Shown here: in pieces, positions 1-10,191 of the stretch
Layout: each line of letters starts with the position of its first letter
Position numbering within the stretch: the first letter of the stretch is position 1
Assembly: GCA_023055425.1 (NCBI GenBank)
Contig: JALGPY010000002.1
Location: forward strand, 121,284,088 to 121,348,087
Source: Linanthus parryae
Taxonomy: Eukaryota; Streptophyta; Magnoliopsida; Ericales; Polemoniaceae
DNA: 64,000 nt
Direction: 5' to 3'
Position numbers and translations under genes: made by a program
Notes under the pieces: model-generated
What the model was told of the DNA's origin: nothing
Database searches by the model: none
What the model saw: only the letters and a program-made list of their open reading frames with translations

Positions 1-768
1 AAATACATTAGGTAAAAACAACTCTTCTTTAGCCATCTTTATACCATCAATCTTTCTAGGGAAGTTTTCTGTATTGTACCTTTTTGAACAACCCAAGATT
101 CTAGCAAATTCAGCATGATCTAACTCCATCTCAATACCAGCTACCTTAGATGATACAATTAAACCCAAAGAATTCACTTGCTTCAGATTCAGGTGAATTA
201 TCTAGTAAGCCTAGGGTATGCAATCTCCGAGGGGCTTAGGATTTTCCAAATTGAACTCTGTTTCAATCTCCTAATACATTCCCAAGTCCATATCATCCAG
301 CATTCTAGTATTTATCATAATACAATAAGCAATTGGAGTAGAGGTAAATCCATCTAACCGAATTCCATAAGAAGCATGGTTGATGAACCAATGAGTGGAA
401 ATAGATCTCTTAGCAGAAGATGTTTTCTTCTCAGTGTAAATTTGAATATCCTTCCCTTTTTCTGTATTTGAACTCTGGATCTTCTTCCCCTTGTCTGATT
501 TTTGAGCCTCTTTTACCTTCTTCACCTTCATTGGACTACCAATCTGAACACCATTTTGTTTCCTAGAATTATCTGCTTGATCTGACTTCTTCTTGGTGGA
601 AGTAGAAGTCTGATCAACCTTGTATTTTTTGCTTTTCTTATTTGGAGGAGGAGAGGGCAACTTTGGAGAACTAACAGTTCTAGAACTGGAGCTGTTACTG
701 ATAGCTTGAACTTCTTCTTCTCCAAATTTTCTTCTCTTCCCTGTGTTCTTCTTTGAGCCGCCATCCAT
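1..768 (-). pseudogene. SIRE env-like / extra ORF after pol, broken and cut by the window edge
   Basis: The frame starts at 768 with a very basic, Ser/Lys-rich N-terminus (MDGGSKKNTGKRRKFG...) containing several KKxK-type clusters. The first stop is a TAG near 271. The same frame continues past at least three in-frame stops to position 1, where residues such as HAEFARILGCSKRYN resemble the conserved part of plant retrotransposon env-like or 'putative plant transposon' proteins. No signal peptide or membrane segment is visible in the part seen. Function is unknown; its place after RNase H is the main reason for calling it env-like. It is clearly inactive. Confidence 0.6.
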
Positions 769-1249
769 CTTGGTTCTTTGAGAAGATATCCGTTATCCAT
801 ATGGTTTAGGGTTTAGATGAGAGAGGCGGGATAGGTAGAAGAAAGAGTGAAAATACAGAAGATAAATACTGAAGAGTTTGAGTGAAGGAAGGAAACTAAA
901 TATTCATAAATATTTAAGGAGGGAAAATTTGTTTAAAATCAAACTATTGTGGAAAGGAAATAGTATTATACTAATTTGAGAAACATATGTTTTAAAAGGT
1001 AAAAGTAATGTCAGGCAATTATCTACAGAGATCACCCAACATTAGTGATCCATTCATTTAACTATATAGTATACATATTTTTTATTCAAGGCTTTAAAAA
1101 GGATGTCAAGACTTTGAAAAACTGTTATACTGTAGACAAAATTTTCAAGGCTTTGAAAATCTTTTCAAGGCTTTGAAAAACTTTTCAAAACATTGGTTTT
1201 GAAATCTATACTCTGGCAGTGCTTCCTTATTCAACATGCCAAGTTCTAA
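769..1249. repeat. Spacer between SIRE pol and env-like frame with TTTCAAGGCTTTGAAA palindromes
   Basis: No coding signal. Between about 1087 and 1196 there are four to five imperfect palindromes of the type TTTTCAAGGCTTTGAAAA, two of them nearly adjacent (about 1147-1182). The same core, with HindIII-like centre AAGCTT, recurs three times in this element's LTR at 35268-35352. Confidence 0.7.
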
Positions 1250-2310
1250 TCTCATGGATGTGAATCTATCCTCTGGCAGTGGTTTAGTGAAGATAACTCC
1301 AAGCTGCATGTTAGTTGGCATAAATTATAGAGATACATCACCTTTCTCCACATGATTTCTAGTAAAGTGATGTCTGGCATCAATGTGCTTAGTCCTTGAA
1401 TGTTGTACTGGATTTTTTGTAATTGAGATAGCACTATTATTGTCACATTTGATGGGAATATCTCTGAAGCCATAACCCATATCTCTCATCTGTTAAGCTA
1501 TCCACAACAATTGTGAGCAGCAAGCTCCTGCTGCTATGTATTCAACTTTTGCTGTTGATAAAGCTATTGAATTTTGCTTTTTAGAATGCCAGCTTATCAG
1601 AGATGATCCAAGGAATCGCCAACATCCTGAAGTGCTTTTCCTGTCAACTTTATATCCTGTAAAAATCAGCATCTAAATATCCACACAGAGAGAAATTAGA
1701 CTGTTTTGGATACCAAAGCCTTAAGTTGGTACCATTGAGATATCTGAAAATTCTTTTGACAGCAAATAAGTGAGACTCTTTAGGATCAGCTTGGAATCTA
1801 GCACACATACAAACACTAAACATAATGTCTGGCCTACTTGGAGTAAGATAGAGTAGTGAATGAATCACACCTCTGAACTCTTTCTGGTTCACACTCTTAC
1901 CATTTTGATCCTTGTTTAAGGATAGTGTAGAGCTCATGTGAGTCCTCGCAACCTTGGATTGAGAAATATTATACTTTTTCAGCAAATCCTTGGTGTAATT
2001 ATTCTGGCGTAGGAAAATTCCCTTGTTCATTTGATGTACGTGAAGTACAAGAAAGAAATTTAGCTCTCCCATCAAGCTCATCTCCAATTCCCTGCTCATA
2101 AGACTAGAAAAATCCTTTGCAAGAGAATCATTGGTAGCACCAAATAGAATATCATCAACATATACTTGTACTACTAAAATGTCTTTGTCATGTGTCTTTA
2201 TGAAAATAGTTTTGTCAAGTTAGCCTCATTTTAAATCATTTTCAAGTAAGAATTTACACAATCTTTTATACAAAACTCTTGGAGCTTGTTTGAGGCCACA
2301 AAGAGCTTTG
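1250..2310 (-). pseudogene. pol: Copia reverse transcriptase (C-terminal half) and RNase H of the SIRE element
   Basis: The RT part around 2310-2226 reads KALCGLKQAPRVLYKRL, the usual Copia KALYGLKQAPRAWY block. It is followed at 2099-1650 by MGELNFFLVLHVHQ, the LYLTPSRPDIMFSV block and HLFAVKRIFRYL. RNase H follows with STAKVEYIAAGACCSQLLW near 1560-1500 and KHIDARHHFTR near 1390. Frames change between 2226 and 2099, and an in-frame stop sits in the RNase H region near 1493. The N-terminal half of RT lies at 31189-31527, moved away by the Tat insertion. It is decayed and split. Confidence 0.88.
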
Positions 2311-2315
2311 TCAAG
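2311..2315. repeat. Target-site duplication TCAAG, left copy (Tat insertion)
   Basis: TCAAG lies directly before the Tat LTR start TGTGTACAAG and is repeated at 31184-31188 after the LTR end ...CTATCTACA. The reading frame of the SIRE reverse transcriptase is continuous across the duplication once the insert is left out. Confidence 0.95.
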
Positions 2316-2948
2316 TGTGTACAAGAGAATACGGCAGAGAGAACTCTGTGTACACCAAGGGCAGAGAATAGAAAATGGCACAGGAAATGTTGGGTTATGA
2401 GTAGGGAGAGAGTAAGGCAGTAGTACTGTGTGAGAGAGAGACATGATTCTGGCAGAGCTTTCGCGTACGTCGGGTCGTTCTCCCTTGTATGGAAGGGGTA
2501 ACGTCCTATATAAATATATAACGGAGAATGTGACCGTTGCAGTGTCATTAATGCGCCCATCAATGGCGGCTTAATTAGCTTAACCACAACGGCACGTTCG
2601 TCCGCGTATATAGGGACCGTTACAGCACGTTATCCGCGTATACCGGAACCGTTATGGGGTTGACCGGGTTTGACCGGGTTGACCGGGTTTATGGAGCTCG
2701 TGCCATAAATCTCTCAAAAGCAGTTACTAAAGGTCGCGCGCCAGCTTGGCTCGCACGCGACAGGACTTACTCTAGCCTCCAGACCACTAAGTCCCTACAA
2801 GTCCCGTGCAGTGGTATGCGAGGGCCCTGTCTCGCAACCCCCACGTGGATCAGCGCGGCTGGTGATCCAATGTGTGTGGAGCACATTATGGTGTGCTGGA
2901 TGATTGCCACGTGGCTAAGATCTTCTTGTCCTGAAAGCACTATCTACA
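2316..2948 (-). repeat. Tat 3' LTR (633 bp)
   Basis: Starts TGTGTACAAG, ends ACTATCTACA and pairs with 30556-31183. It holds a TATA-rich run (TATATAAATATATA at about 2510-2523) that on the minus strand fits the LTR promoter, and three tandem TTGACCGGG-type units at about 2655-2690 containing W-box cores. A 108-codon plus-strand frame inside it has no recognisable content. Confidence 0.95.
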
Positions 2949-2962
2949 TTAGCCCCCTTTTT
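2949..2962 (-). other. Tat polypurine tract
   Basis: On the minus strand AAAAAGGGGGCTAA lies directly before the 3' LTR start TGTAGATAG. This is the expected place and composition for plus-strand DNA priming. Confidence 0.8.
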
Positions 2963-3122
2963 GCGCGTGAAGACTCATAGCCGGATAGGCTTCCATGCGC
3001 AAGAACCAACGTACGCGTCGCCGCCACGCACCAATTCAAATACACGCAGATTCAGCCCCCGTGCATGCCATTATGACCTAAACCCTTAGAGTCGTGCCGT
3101 CTGGTTTTTAGGGTTTTAAGCG

Positions 3123-3217
3123 TGACGTCAGCTTGCCCTGTTATTGCGCGATTCGACGGTGACTGTTGCGATTCGACTACTGAAAGGACGCAACTCTTCA
3201 TTGTTTTTGGATAAATA
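3123..3217 (+). promoter_or_regulatory. Candidate promoter of the antisense plant-mobile-domain gene
   Basis: A perfect bZIP-type palindrome TGACGTCA (3123-3130) is followed about 80 bp later by a TATA-like GATAAATACT near 3209-3217, then pyrimidine-rich sequence. It lies about 490 bp upstream of the first ATG of the antisense gene, just inside the Tat 3' LTR. The roughly 500 bp between it and 3708 would be 5' leader; I see no upstream coding exon there. This is inferred from sequence motifs only. Confidence 0.4.
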
Positions 3218-3707
3218 CTCTGTACTCTCCATTGTTGCAAAGCATCACTTCTTTCTCTTAAAGTGAATGATACCCGGAAGCCTTCAAGAGCAGATTCAGA
3301 TAATCAATCACCAATTCTCTCTTGTCAATCGTCTTCTTCAACTGTGCGCATCCAAGCAAGCTTTACCAAAACAAGGTTGGCCTTGTTCAATTTTGTTTAA
3401 TATACCGATGTATGCTTTGAACTGTGTTGGATCTGCAAACCCACGATTCTCTGAAACATATTATCCACTATGAAGGAGACCTTGCTTTTTGAATCCAGCT
3501 TGATTTAATCCCCGGATTGTGAGGGTTTTGAATGTAGAGTTTCTGAAATCCCCAATAATTCAAACGATTCTGAACTTCAAACCCCAAAATTGACACTGGA
3601 CTGTTCATCTTTCTCACAATAAATCTTCGTATGCCTTGAACTGAATCTTGAAATTCAAACTAAAGTATGTGTATTTCTCCCCCCTTTTTTCTTGCTTTTC
3701 CGCAGTA

Positions 3708-6700
3708 ATGGCAAAGACAAAAGGAACCAAACCCATTAAGGAGGTCGAAGAAATACCTGATCTCCCACAGGCCTTATGGCGAAAAGCCCCCTATCTGGGT
3801 GGCAAAGACTTTTACCATGCTAGGGTTAAGGTGAAGAACCTGCCGATTCCAGTCTCTTCTAACGAATTGCAAACGTTGACCCCTCCAGTTAACGCGTCCA
3901 TACTCGAATGGATTGATTCCAAGGACGTAGTTCCATTGGGGGTCGAAATGGGTTTTTCCCATACACTGCGATTTCCACTCAAGCGTTTGTTCAGAAATTG
4001 GACTTCATGGATGAGTGGATTGACCATGTACTGACCAATCATGCCATTGCTTTAAACGATGCTGGCATTTATTTTGCAGTCCGTGCTATGAAGGGTGCTG
4101 CCGTGAAGCTGGACCAGTCCATGCTTCTAAACCTTCTTTCGCGTTACTCTCCTGCGACTCACACATTTCACTTTGCTGAGTTCGAGGCTGCCCCCACTCT
4201 TGAAGATGTACACATGCTGTATGATCTATCTCCTGTGGGTGAGGTGGATCCTTTGACTCCCTTGAGAACTGATGCAGAGATTGCTTTGTACAAGCAGATG
4301 GAGGAGTGCTTGTCAGAGGTGAAGAAAATTTCCACCCGGTGGACTCCCACAGAACTTCTTCCCGACTGGCAGTTGGTTGACACATCTGTGAAGAACACTT
4401 GGAACAAGTGGGTGCAATACTTCTTTCGCGATTATGCGAACAGTAGTATCACTAAGAAGCTTTTGAGCCGAAACCCGAAGGCTAAAAACTATGTGAATGG
4501 CAAGGGTTATCACTTGACCCTATGCGCCTTCCTCTGCGCATGGTTGTCGAGGTATCTGATCGATGGCCATCCGCATGATGGAGTCTTCTATGATGTTCTT
4601 CCTCTTGCTGTGAAACTGACCCTTGGTCAGAAAGTCGCACTTGGGCCCTTAGTTTTGGGCACGCTGTACCACATGTAAGATCAGCTGGTCGTAGCAATGA
4701 AGGAATCGCGTGGTCGCCTCGACGTGCTGACTTACATCAACATTGCCTTTTTGACTATGTGGGTCTTCGAGCGATGGCCCTCTTATGCCCCAATTCCTTC
4801 TAGTCCCAGCAAATGGTGTCCCCCAGGTGCGAAGGAAGAGCGTAATAGCGGCAGGGCTGCGAGGTGGTTTGGAACTAACTTTCCAAAGTGCGTTTGGAGC
4901 CTGGTATGCGACAATCGGGAAGAGTTCATAGCCAGAACTTACGCCACGCGCATTGAGAATGTGCGATGGTTCCCAAAACTGTATCCCTCCAAGGCTGTTG
5001 CTTTCTCAGAAGAGCTCCTTTTTTAGGGCGGGGAGCATTTCCACGAGCGCTATCGCGAATTCTTCTGCTGGTGTCTAAGGGGCTCTCTTCCTGCTCTTGT
5101 GGAGTATGTGCGTGAGCTCACCCCTAGGTACGAGAAGATCACTGTGGACCTTGACCCCACTCGCGTTTCTCCTCAGTTCGGCTTTGATGCGGTGGCACCA
5201 TCAATCTGGCCGCAGTCCATCATAAGAGGCTGCTACAAGCGGTTACTGTCTGGGGAGTGTAAAACAATCTTAAGGAGCAATCTTCCCTTCGAGCAACCCC
5301 CAGGTAACTGCGAGGGTGGCTACTCCAGAAACTGGGTCGCTTATTGGAATACCCAGCAGACAAGGTTTGAGACGCAGTCGTCCCCTCGGCCAAACAGAGC
5401 TCCTGTGATCAAAAGGAATTCTTTCCCTTTCCGTCCCAATTGTAGCCTGGTCGAGTCTGAATATGGCTGCTATTTGTTGCTGGATCGCGAGAATCACCTG
5501 TGTCCCTCCACCATTCTTGACGAGAAGATAGCCGCAGTTAAGAAAAGTGATTCGCATGTCATCAGATATAGCGAAACTTTTGCCAAGGTAAACAATCTAT
5601 CTTGCATGTGCTAAGTTTCCTTATTCCGATACGTTGAAACTTTATACTTCATTTTCTGCCGCAGTGCTATGTGAGGAGGTTCGCATCTGGTGAACGTTCC
5701 AAATCGCTGGTCACCACCATTGTTACTGCAAGAAGACGGGGAGAACCAGTTCCGCTAGCACTAAAAATGGATTCCGCAGTTGAGACCAAGATTCGCGAGA
5801 TCATGGATGCTTTTGCTGATTCGCTGATAGAGAAACTTCAGCCTTGTCTCCACCCAGGAACGTCCGTCTCCCCCAGCAGCTGCTGCCCCAAGAGAGAAGA
5901 GGCCCAGACAAAGAGGAATCACAATCTCTTCCCCTAGGAGCGCTCCAACTTCTCCTCCTGCGAGATCCCTTACTTCTAAGGATAAGGGTAAAGGTCGCAT
6001 GCCAAGCAAAGCGCAGAAAGAGCTCGCAGTGGATACCTTTGTTCCGTTTGACCAGGAAAAAGAGGAGGAGAGAAGGGAGGCGAGAGGACATGAAGAAGAG
6101 GAAAGAATCGAAGATGTCAGAGACAGAGAGAAAGATGAGATACAAGAGGAAGCGTCAGGAGGTATCTCAATCGTACTTCCCTTCTTATTATCTTAACTTT
6201 TCGCAATCTTAATTGAACAAATTGTTCCTTTGCAGATGATGATGATGAGACCATCAGTGGCCTTTTGGACAAGAGGCAGAAGAGGGGTTCTCATTCTGGT
6301 GTTTCCAACGAAACCATAAGCGAGGAGATCCTTGCCGAATCCAGGAGAACAGCTGCGGAGGCTGCTGAAAGAAGAAGAAAGCGAGAAGAAGAAGAGCTTG
6401 AACGCGTAAATCAAAGGAGCCTAGAAGAGCAACACGTCGACGACTTAGTGCGTCCAACCCATGAGGGAAGTGCGGTTCCAGAAGAGGAAGCTCCTGAAAT
6501 TGACGAGGAGGATGCGGCTCCAGAAGAAGATGCGGCAGCTCTAGAGCAAGTCCAAGCGGACTTCGAAGAAATCGCAGGTGGTAACGAAGGTGAGATTTTT
6601 AATCTCCCAGTAACTTACCGAGATGTGATTGTTGGTGCGTTAAAGCACGGCTTGTCGAAAGGTGACATTGGCCGCTGGCTAGTAAGCAAGTGCGGTGAAC

Positions 6701-8012
6701 CCTCAGGTAATCATTTGAACAACACTTGCGAGCTAGGCTTAGTAACCCAAACATAATCATGAATGGTTTCTTCGCGCCCCAGGTCATGCTCAGCTTAAAG
6801 ATATACTTAATGAAGATACATTAATAGGCCATGGTTCCGCGTCTTTAGCCTACGATGCAGATGCTGCAATCCCACCCTCGCGTGGAGGTTCCAACTCTTG
6901 GCTTAGTGATACAATAATAAAATATTATGCAATACAAGTTACCTCACATCATCGTATCTTGTATCGCAGGAAATGCTGATGAAGCCATGTTGGAACAAAG
7001 GAGTCAACCTTCTGCATCCTATGTCCTGGTGCCAAGTTCTCACACTGAGAAACCCGTCGCAGCTGTTGAGTATGCGGGAGAGCCCTTCGAGGACATCATT
7101 GAGGTTTCTGACGATGCCGAAGCTGACACCGTGTTGATGGAGGAAGATGCCCATGCTGCTGCTGAGGATACAGAAGCAGATGCTGCTGATGCTATCGCAC
7201 CTGAAGGCATCCCTGATCAAGCTGCAACTTCTACCACTGCTATGCCTCCGGCGATGACTGAGCCTGCAGTGACTCTTCCTGCGTGGAAATTTTGGAGTTC
7301 ACAGGTCGGGGCTGCAATCGTACCCGGTGCAACTTATGCTCTTCCTAACTATGAGGAGTTAGAGCTCGCAGCTGACAGGAGGGCAATGGAGCAGAGACAA
7401 TCTTCAGCTGCCCCAGCAATGCGCATCCCTTCTTTGCGCGAGATCCTTGAAGGAACCGGTATGTTGTGATTGTTGTTCACAGCTCGCATTCTTCATCTAT
7501 AAGTTCGATAATCTAACTTGGTTTAACAATGCTTAGGGTTGAAGCAAGCTGATGTGGATTGGCTGGTTCGGATGCGTCTCTCCTATCCCCAATCGTTTGT
7601 GAGATCTCTGGAGATAGGGCCCTTCGACAGAAGGCTGTTTTTGACCGAAGCCATCTGGATTTTGGAGCAGCTATCTGCGGCCACACCTGCGACCATCTCT
7701 CCTTAAAGCGTAGAGCTGCTTTTCGGCATGTGTCAAAACCTTTACGCCAAAGTTCAAGGCAAGCTGGGTTTTGGGTATCTTATCAAAAGAGTCACCCAGA
7801 TTCGCGCGGCCGTGAATTTGAAGCGCGACTTCCATAACCTCGCAGCTGAGGAACAGAAGGTGGAGCAGCAAAAGCAGAAGGCTGAAGAGGCTGTGAAGCT
7901 CTTCCATGAAATGAGCGCCAACTATGAGCGATTGAAGCAAGAAGTGGAGCAAGTGGCAAACTTGTCTGCTCAGTTTACTCCTGATGACCCCTTGATCAAA
8001 GGCTTGTTTTGA
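3708..8012 (+). pseudogene. Antisense plant-mobile-domain (PMD) gene with five introns, carried by the Tat element
   Basis: It starts at ATG 3708 (MAKTKGTKPIKEVEEIPDLP). PMD-like hallmarks lie at about 4090-4230: LLSRYSPATHTFHF, then FEAAPTLEDVHMLYDL. Five GT-AG introns join exons in one consistent frame: 5588-5664, 6162-6235, 6707-6782, 6888-6969 and 7459-7536 (77, 74, 76, 82, 78 bp; the first phase 0, the others phase 1). The C-terminal half is rich in Glu/Lys/Ala with coiled-coil-like stretches (about 6330-6420 and 7840-7970), ending FTPDDPLIKGLF at TGA 8010-8012. Lesions: frameshift at about 3930-3990, TAA 4676-4678, TAG 5024-5026, frameshift at about 5860-5885, TAA 7704-7706. PMD proteins are plant proteins linked to mobile elements and, in some host copies, to silencing; the role here is unknown. 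Tat elements are known to carry antisense extra ORFs. Confidence 0.82.
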
Positions 8013-9357
8013 ACAATAACAAATTTGTATCGAACAAAAATGCTAAAACATTACTGTAATGTTGCTAGGGTTTCTCCCCCCTTTTTTTTCAAAAAGAATT
8101 TGAATGCCTGTTTTGCCCTTCCCGAGATTTGCTCGAATATCTCTGTGCATATTAATTATGACGTCAGCTATTGATATTCTGCCTTGATTTTCGCGCTAAT
8201 TGCTTATCAGATAAGCACGCTTTCATTGGGAAGTCCATCCGTATCATGACCATCCGTCATTAATTAGGATACGCAACCGAATCGTCGTAGCCTTTAGTAC
8301 GGCAATTGATTGTTACCTCTTTCCAAGGCGTAAGTGATTGATTCTTACCCCTTTTCCAAGATTTGCTGACTCATCTAGGCAACTGAAGAGTCTCAACAGG
8401 GTCTATATAAACCCTGCCTTCTGCTACTTGGGTTCTTCATCCCACAATGTGGCTTGCCGTGAGTCCCTACGACTGCTGGCTTCAACGCTTATTTTTCGTT
8501 GATTCATGGCAGCTTCAAGTTGTGAAACCTGAGTTTGTGCTTTGTGCCATAGAAATAGCTTCCAAGATCTGCTTTACAAGGCTTATTGATCTTTATAACT
8601 ATCATAAATGAGATGCAGATAATACCTCATGCTTGCTCAAAGAATTTTCTTCGTCTATTATGCTTGCAGGTCATGTTTCCGGCTGCCTCCCGGCGAGGTG
8701 CAGCGCCGTACTGACCTTGCTACCCATTCGTAATGAACGGTAGATTTCTCCTCTAGCTTTCCCGAAGGATGATCATTCGCCACCACGTTCTTGAACTCGG
8801 GGTGGCGAGCCATCATGCTCGTCTCCGTGGACAAGGAGCCTCTTACCCTGGGAGTTTCTGCTTGCCTGTCCTTCGCTGGAACAGGTGGTTCCTCAGGCAC
8901 ATCTCTTGGGGTGCTTGATCAGACAGAGGCCTTGTCAGATCCTGGGATCTTGAACATAGCGTCGCATAGGTCTTGTAGACATGGCGGGCTGTTCATTTTA
9001 TAAGAACACCCTACTTGCTACAGATCTTTGGTCGCAGATCATCGCATCGCATGGTCTTAGTTAGAACCAGTAGGTCGACCCTCTTCTAGTGAGGATGCCC
9101 CCGATGTGTAACTTCCGCTTGTAGGCTGCTATTTAGATGCATTGTAAGCCATGTTGGCTATGTAACTAGCTCTTTCTTGAGCTTTTTCGCTTGTAAGCTG
9201 TTATCTAGACAGATAATTTGTAAGTCATTTCGACTCATAATAATAAATCGCTTTGTTTGATTTGCTGTTCTTGTTGCAATTTTCGCATGCATATTGGCAT
9301 ATTTCTGCTTTTAGAGTGTCATACTCACACTTTGCATTGTTGACATGATTCGCTATC
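8013..9357. other. Tat 3' region after the antisense gene, no coding content; second promoter-like cluster
   Basis: No frame with recognisable content. Just after the antisense gene is an 8+1+8 bp inverted repeat (AACATTAC-T-GTAATGTT, near 8047-8064) that could belong to its 3' end. A second TGACGTCA (8159-8166) is followed by a clear TATA box, CTATATAAAC (about 8403-8412), on the plus strand. The rest looks like ordinary non-coding element sequence. Confidence 0.5.
8159..8413 (+). promoter_or_regulatory. Candidate plus-strand promoter in the Tat 3' region
   Basis: The perfect palindrome TGACGTCA at 8159-8166 and the TATA box CTATATAAAC at about 8403-8412 are in the order and strand expected for a plant promoter. 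No coding frame follows, so any transcript would be non-coding and would read through the tandem repeat array. Motif-based inference. Confidence 0.35.
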
Positions 9358-9962
9358 CATCAGATAGATTCGCAGATGTATTTTAGATCATTTGAGATCG
9401 CATTCGCATAGCTTTGCTATTTTGGTAGATAGGCTTGAGAATCGCCTAGTGCGGCTGCTATTTTGGTAGATAGGCTTTGGCGATCACTTAAGATCATACT
9501 TGCATAGGCTGCTATAACGACGGATAGGCTTAGAGATCACTTAAGATCATATTCGCATAGGTTGCTATCATGGCAGATAGGCTTAAAAGATCACTTAGGA
9601 TCGTATTCGCATAAGATGCTATCGTGGAAGATAGGCTTAAAAGATCACTTAAGATCGTATTCGCATAGGCTGCTATCACGGCGGATAGGCTTGAAGATCA
9701 CTTAAGATCTTATTCGCATAGGCTGCTATCGTGGCAGATAGGCTTAAAAGATCACGTAGGATGATATTCGCATAGGCTGCTATCATCGCAGATAGGCTTG
9801 AAGATCACTTAAGATCATATTCGCATAGGCTGCTATCGTGGCAGATAGGCTTACAAGATCACTTAGGATGATATTCGCATAGGCTGCTATCATGGCAGAT
9901 AGGCTTGAAGATCACTTAAGATCATATTCGCATAGGCTGCTATCATGGCAGATAGGCTTTCG
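9358..9962. repeat. Tandem repeat, about 11 units of about 53 bp, in the Tat 3' region
   Basis: Units follow the pattern GATCACTTAAGATCATATTC, then GCATAGGCTGCTATCATGGC, then AGATAGGCTTGAA. The closing word GATAGGCTT occurs 11 times. The first two units are divergent and the last ones almost identical, with two alternating subtypes (TTAAGATCATA and TTAGGATGATA). Arrays of this kind after pol are characteristic of Tat-lineage elements, where they can seed satellite DNA. Confidence 0.95.
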
Positions 9963-10191
9963 CTACTGAGAAATAATGAAATAAACAAATCAATAAAGAC
10001 AGCTGAAATCATAAAGTTCTTCCCATTTGGGAGAAGTCTTTTTATTACAAAATACTCTCGTATGGGAGAGATGAGATTACAATTCCCTCGTATGGGAGAG
10101 AAAATGCACGAGTTTTAGCAATACAGAGCATAAAGCAGACGTTGTAATCTAACGCACATAATGATAGAAGTTAAGGATAATACTTCTTAAT
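9963..10191. other. Spacer between tandem repeat and Tat pol end
   Basis: Non-coding. It contains two copies of CTCGTATGGGAGAGA about 35 bp apart (near 10054-10101) and a related TTTGGGAGAAG just before them. Nothing else is recognised. Confidence 0.6.

Larger units (their letters stand above)
1..2315 (-). mobile_element. SIRE-type Copia retrotransposon, left arm (3' part: RT end, RNase H, env-like)
   Basis: Minus-strand Copia sequence. Reading from 2310 down to 1 come the C-terminal half of reverse transcriptase, RNase H, a non-coding spacer with palindromes, and an extra env-like frame that runs off the window. An extra frame after RNase H, plus the gag type on the other arm, points to the SIRE/Maximus lineage. 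The arm stops inside the RT motif (VYKLD... | ...KALCGLKQ) at a TCAAG duplication and resumes at 31184, so 2316-31183 is a later insertion. The 3' LTR is not in the window. Confidence 0.88.

Noticed and set aside
2654..2980. 108-codon plus-strand frame
   Set aside because: Lies almost wholly in the Tat LTR with no recognisable content; a chance frame in GC-rich repeat sequence.
3665..3705. Intron in the 5' leader of the antisense gene
   Set aside because: There is a GT and a good pyrimidine-rich AG, but 41 bp is too short for a plant intron; the acceptor might pair with an upstream donor I could not identify.
8658..9003. Short frames on both strands in the Tat 3' region
   Set aside because: No domain, and on the non-coding side of the element.
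9358..9962. CRISPR-like array
   Set aside because: Units are contiguous 53-bp tandem repeats without unique spacers, inside a plant retrotransposon.
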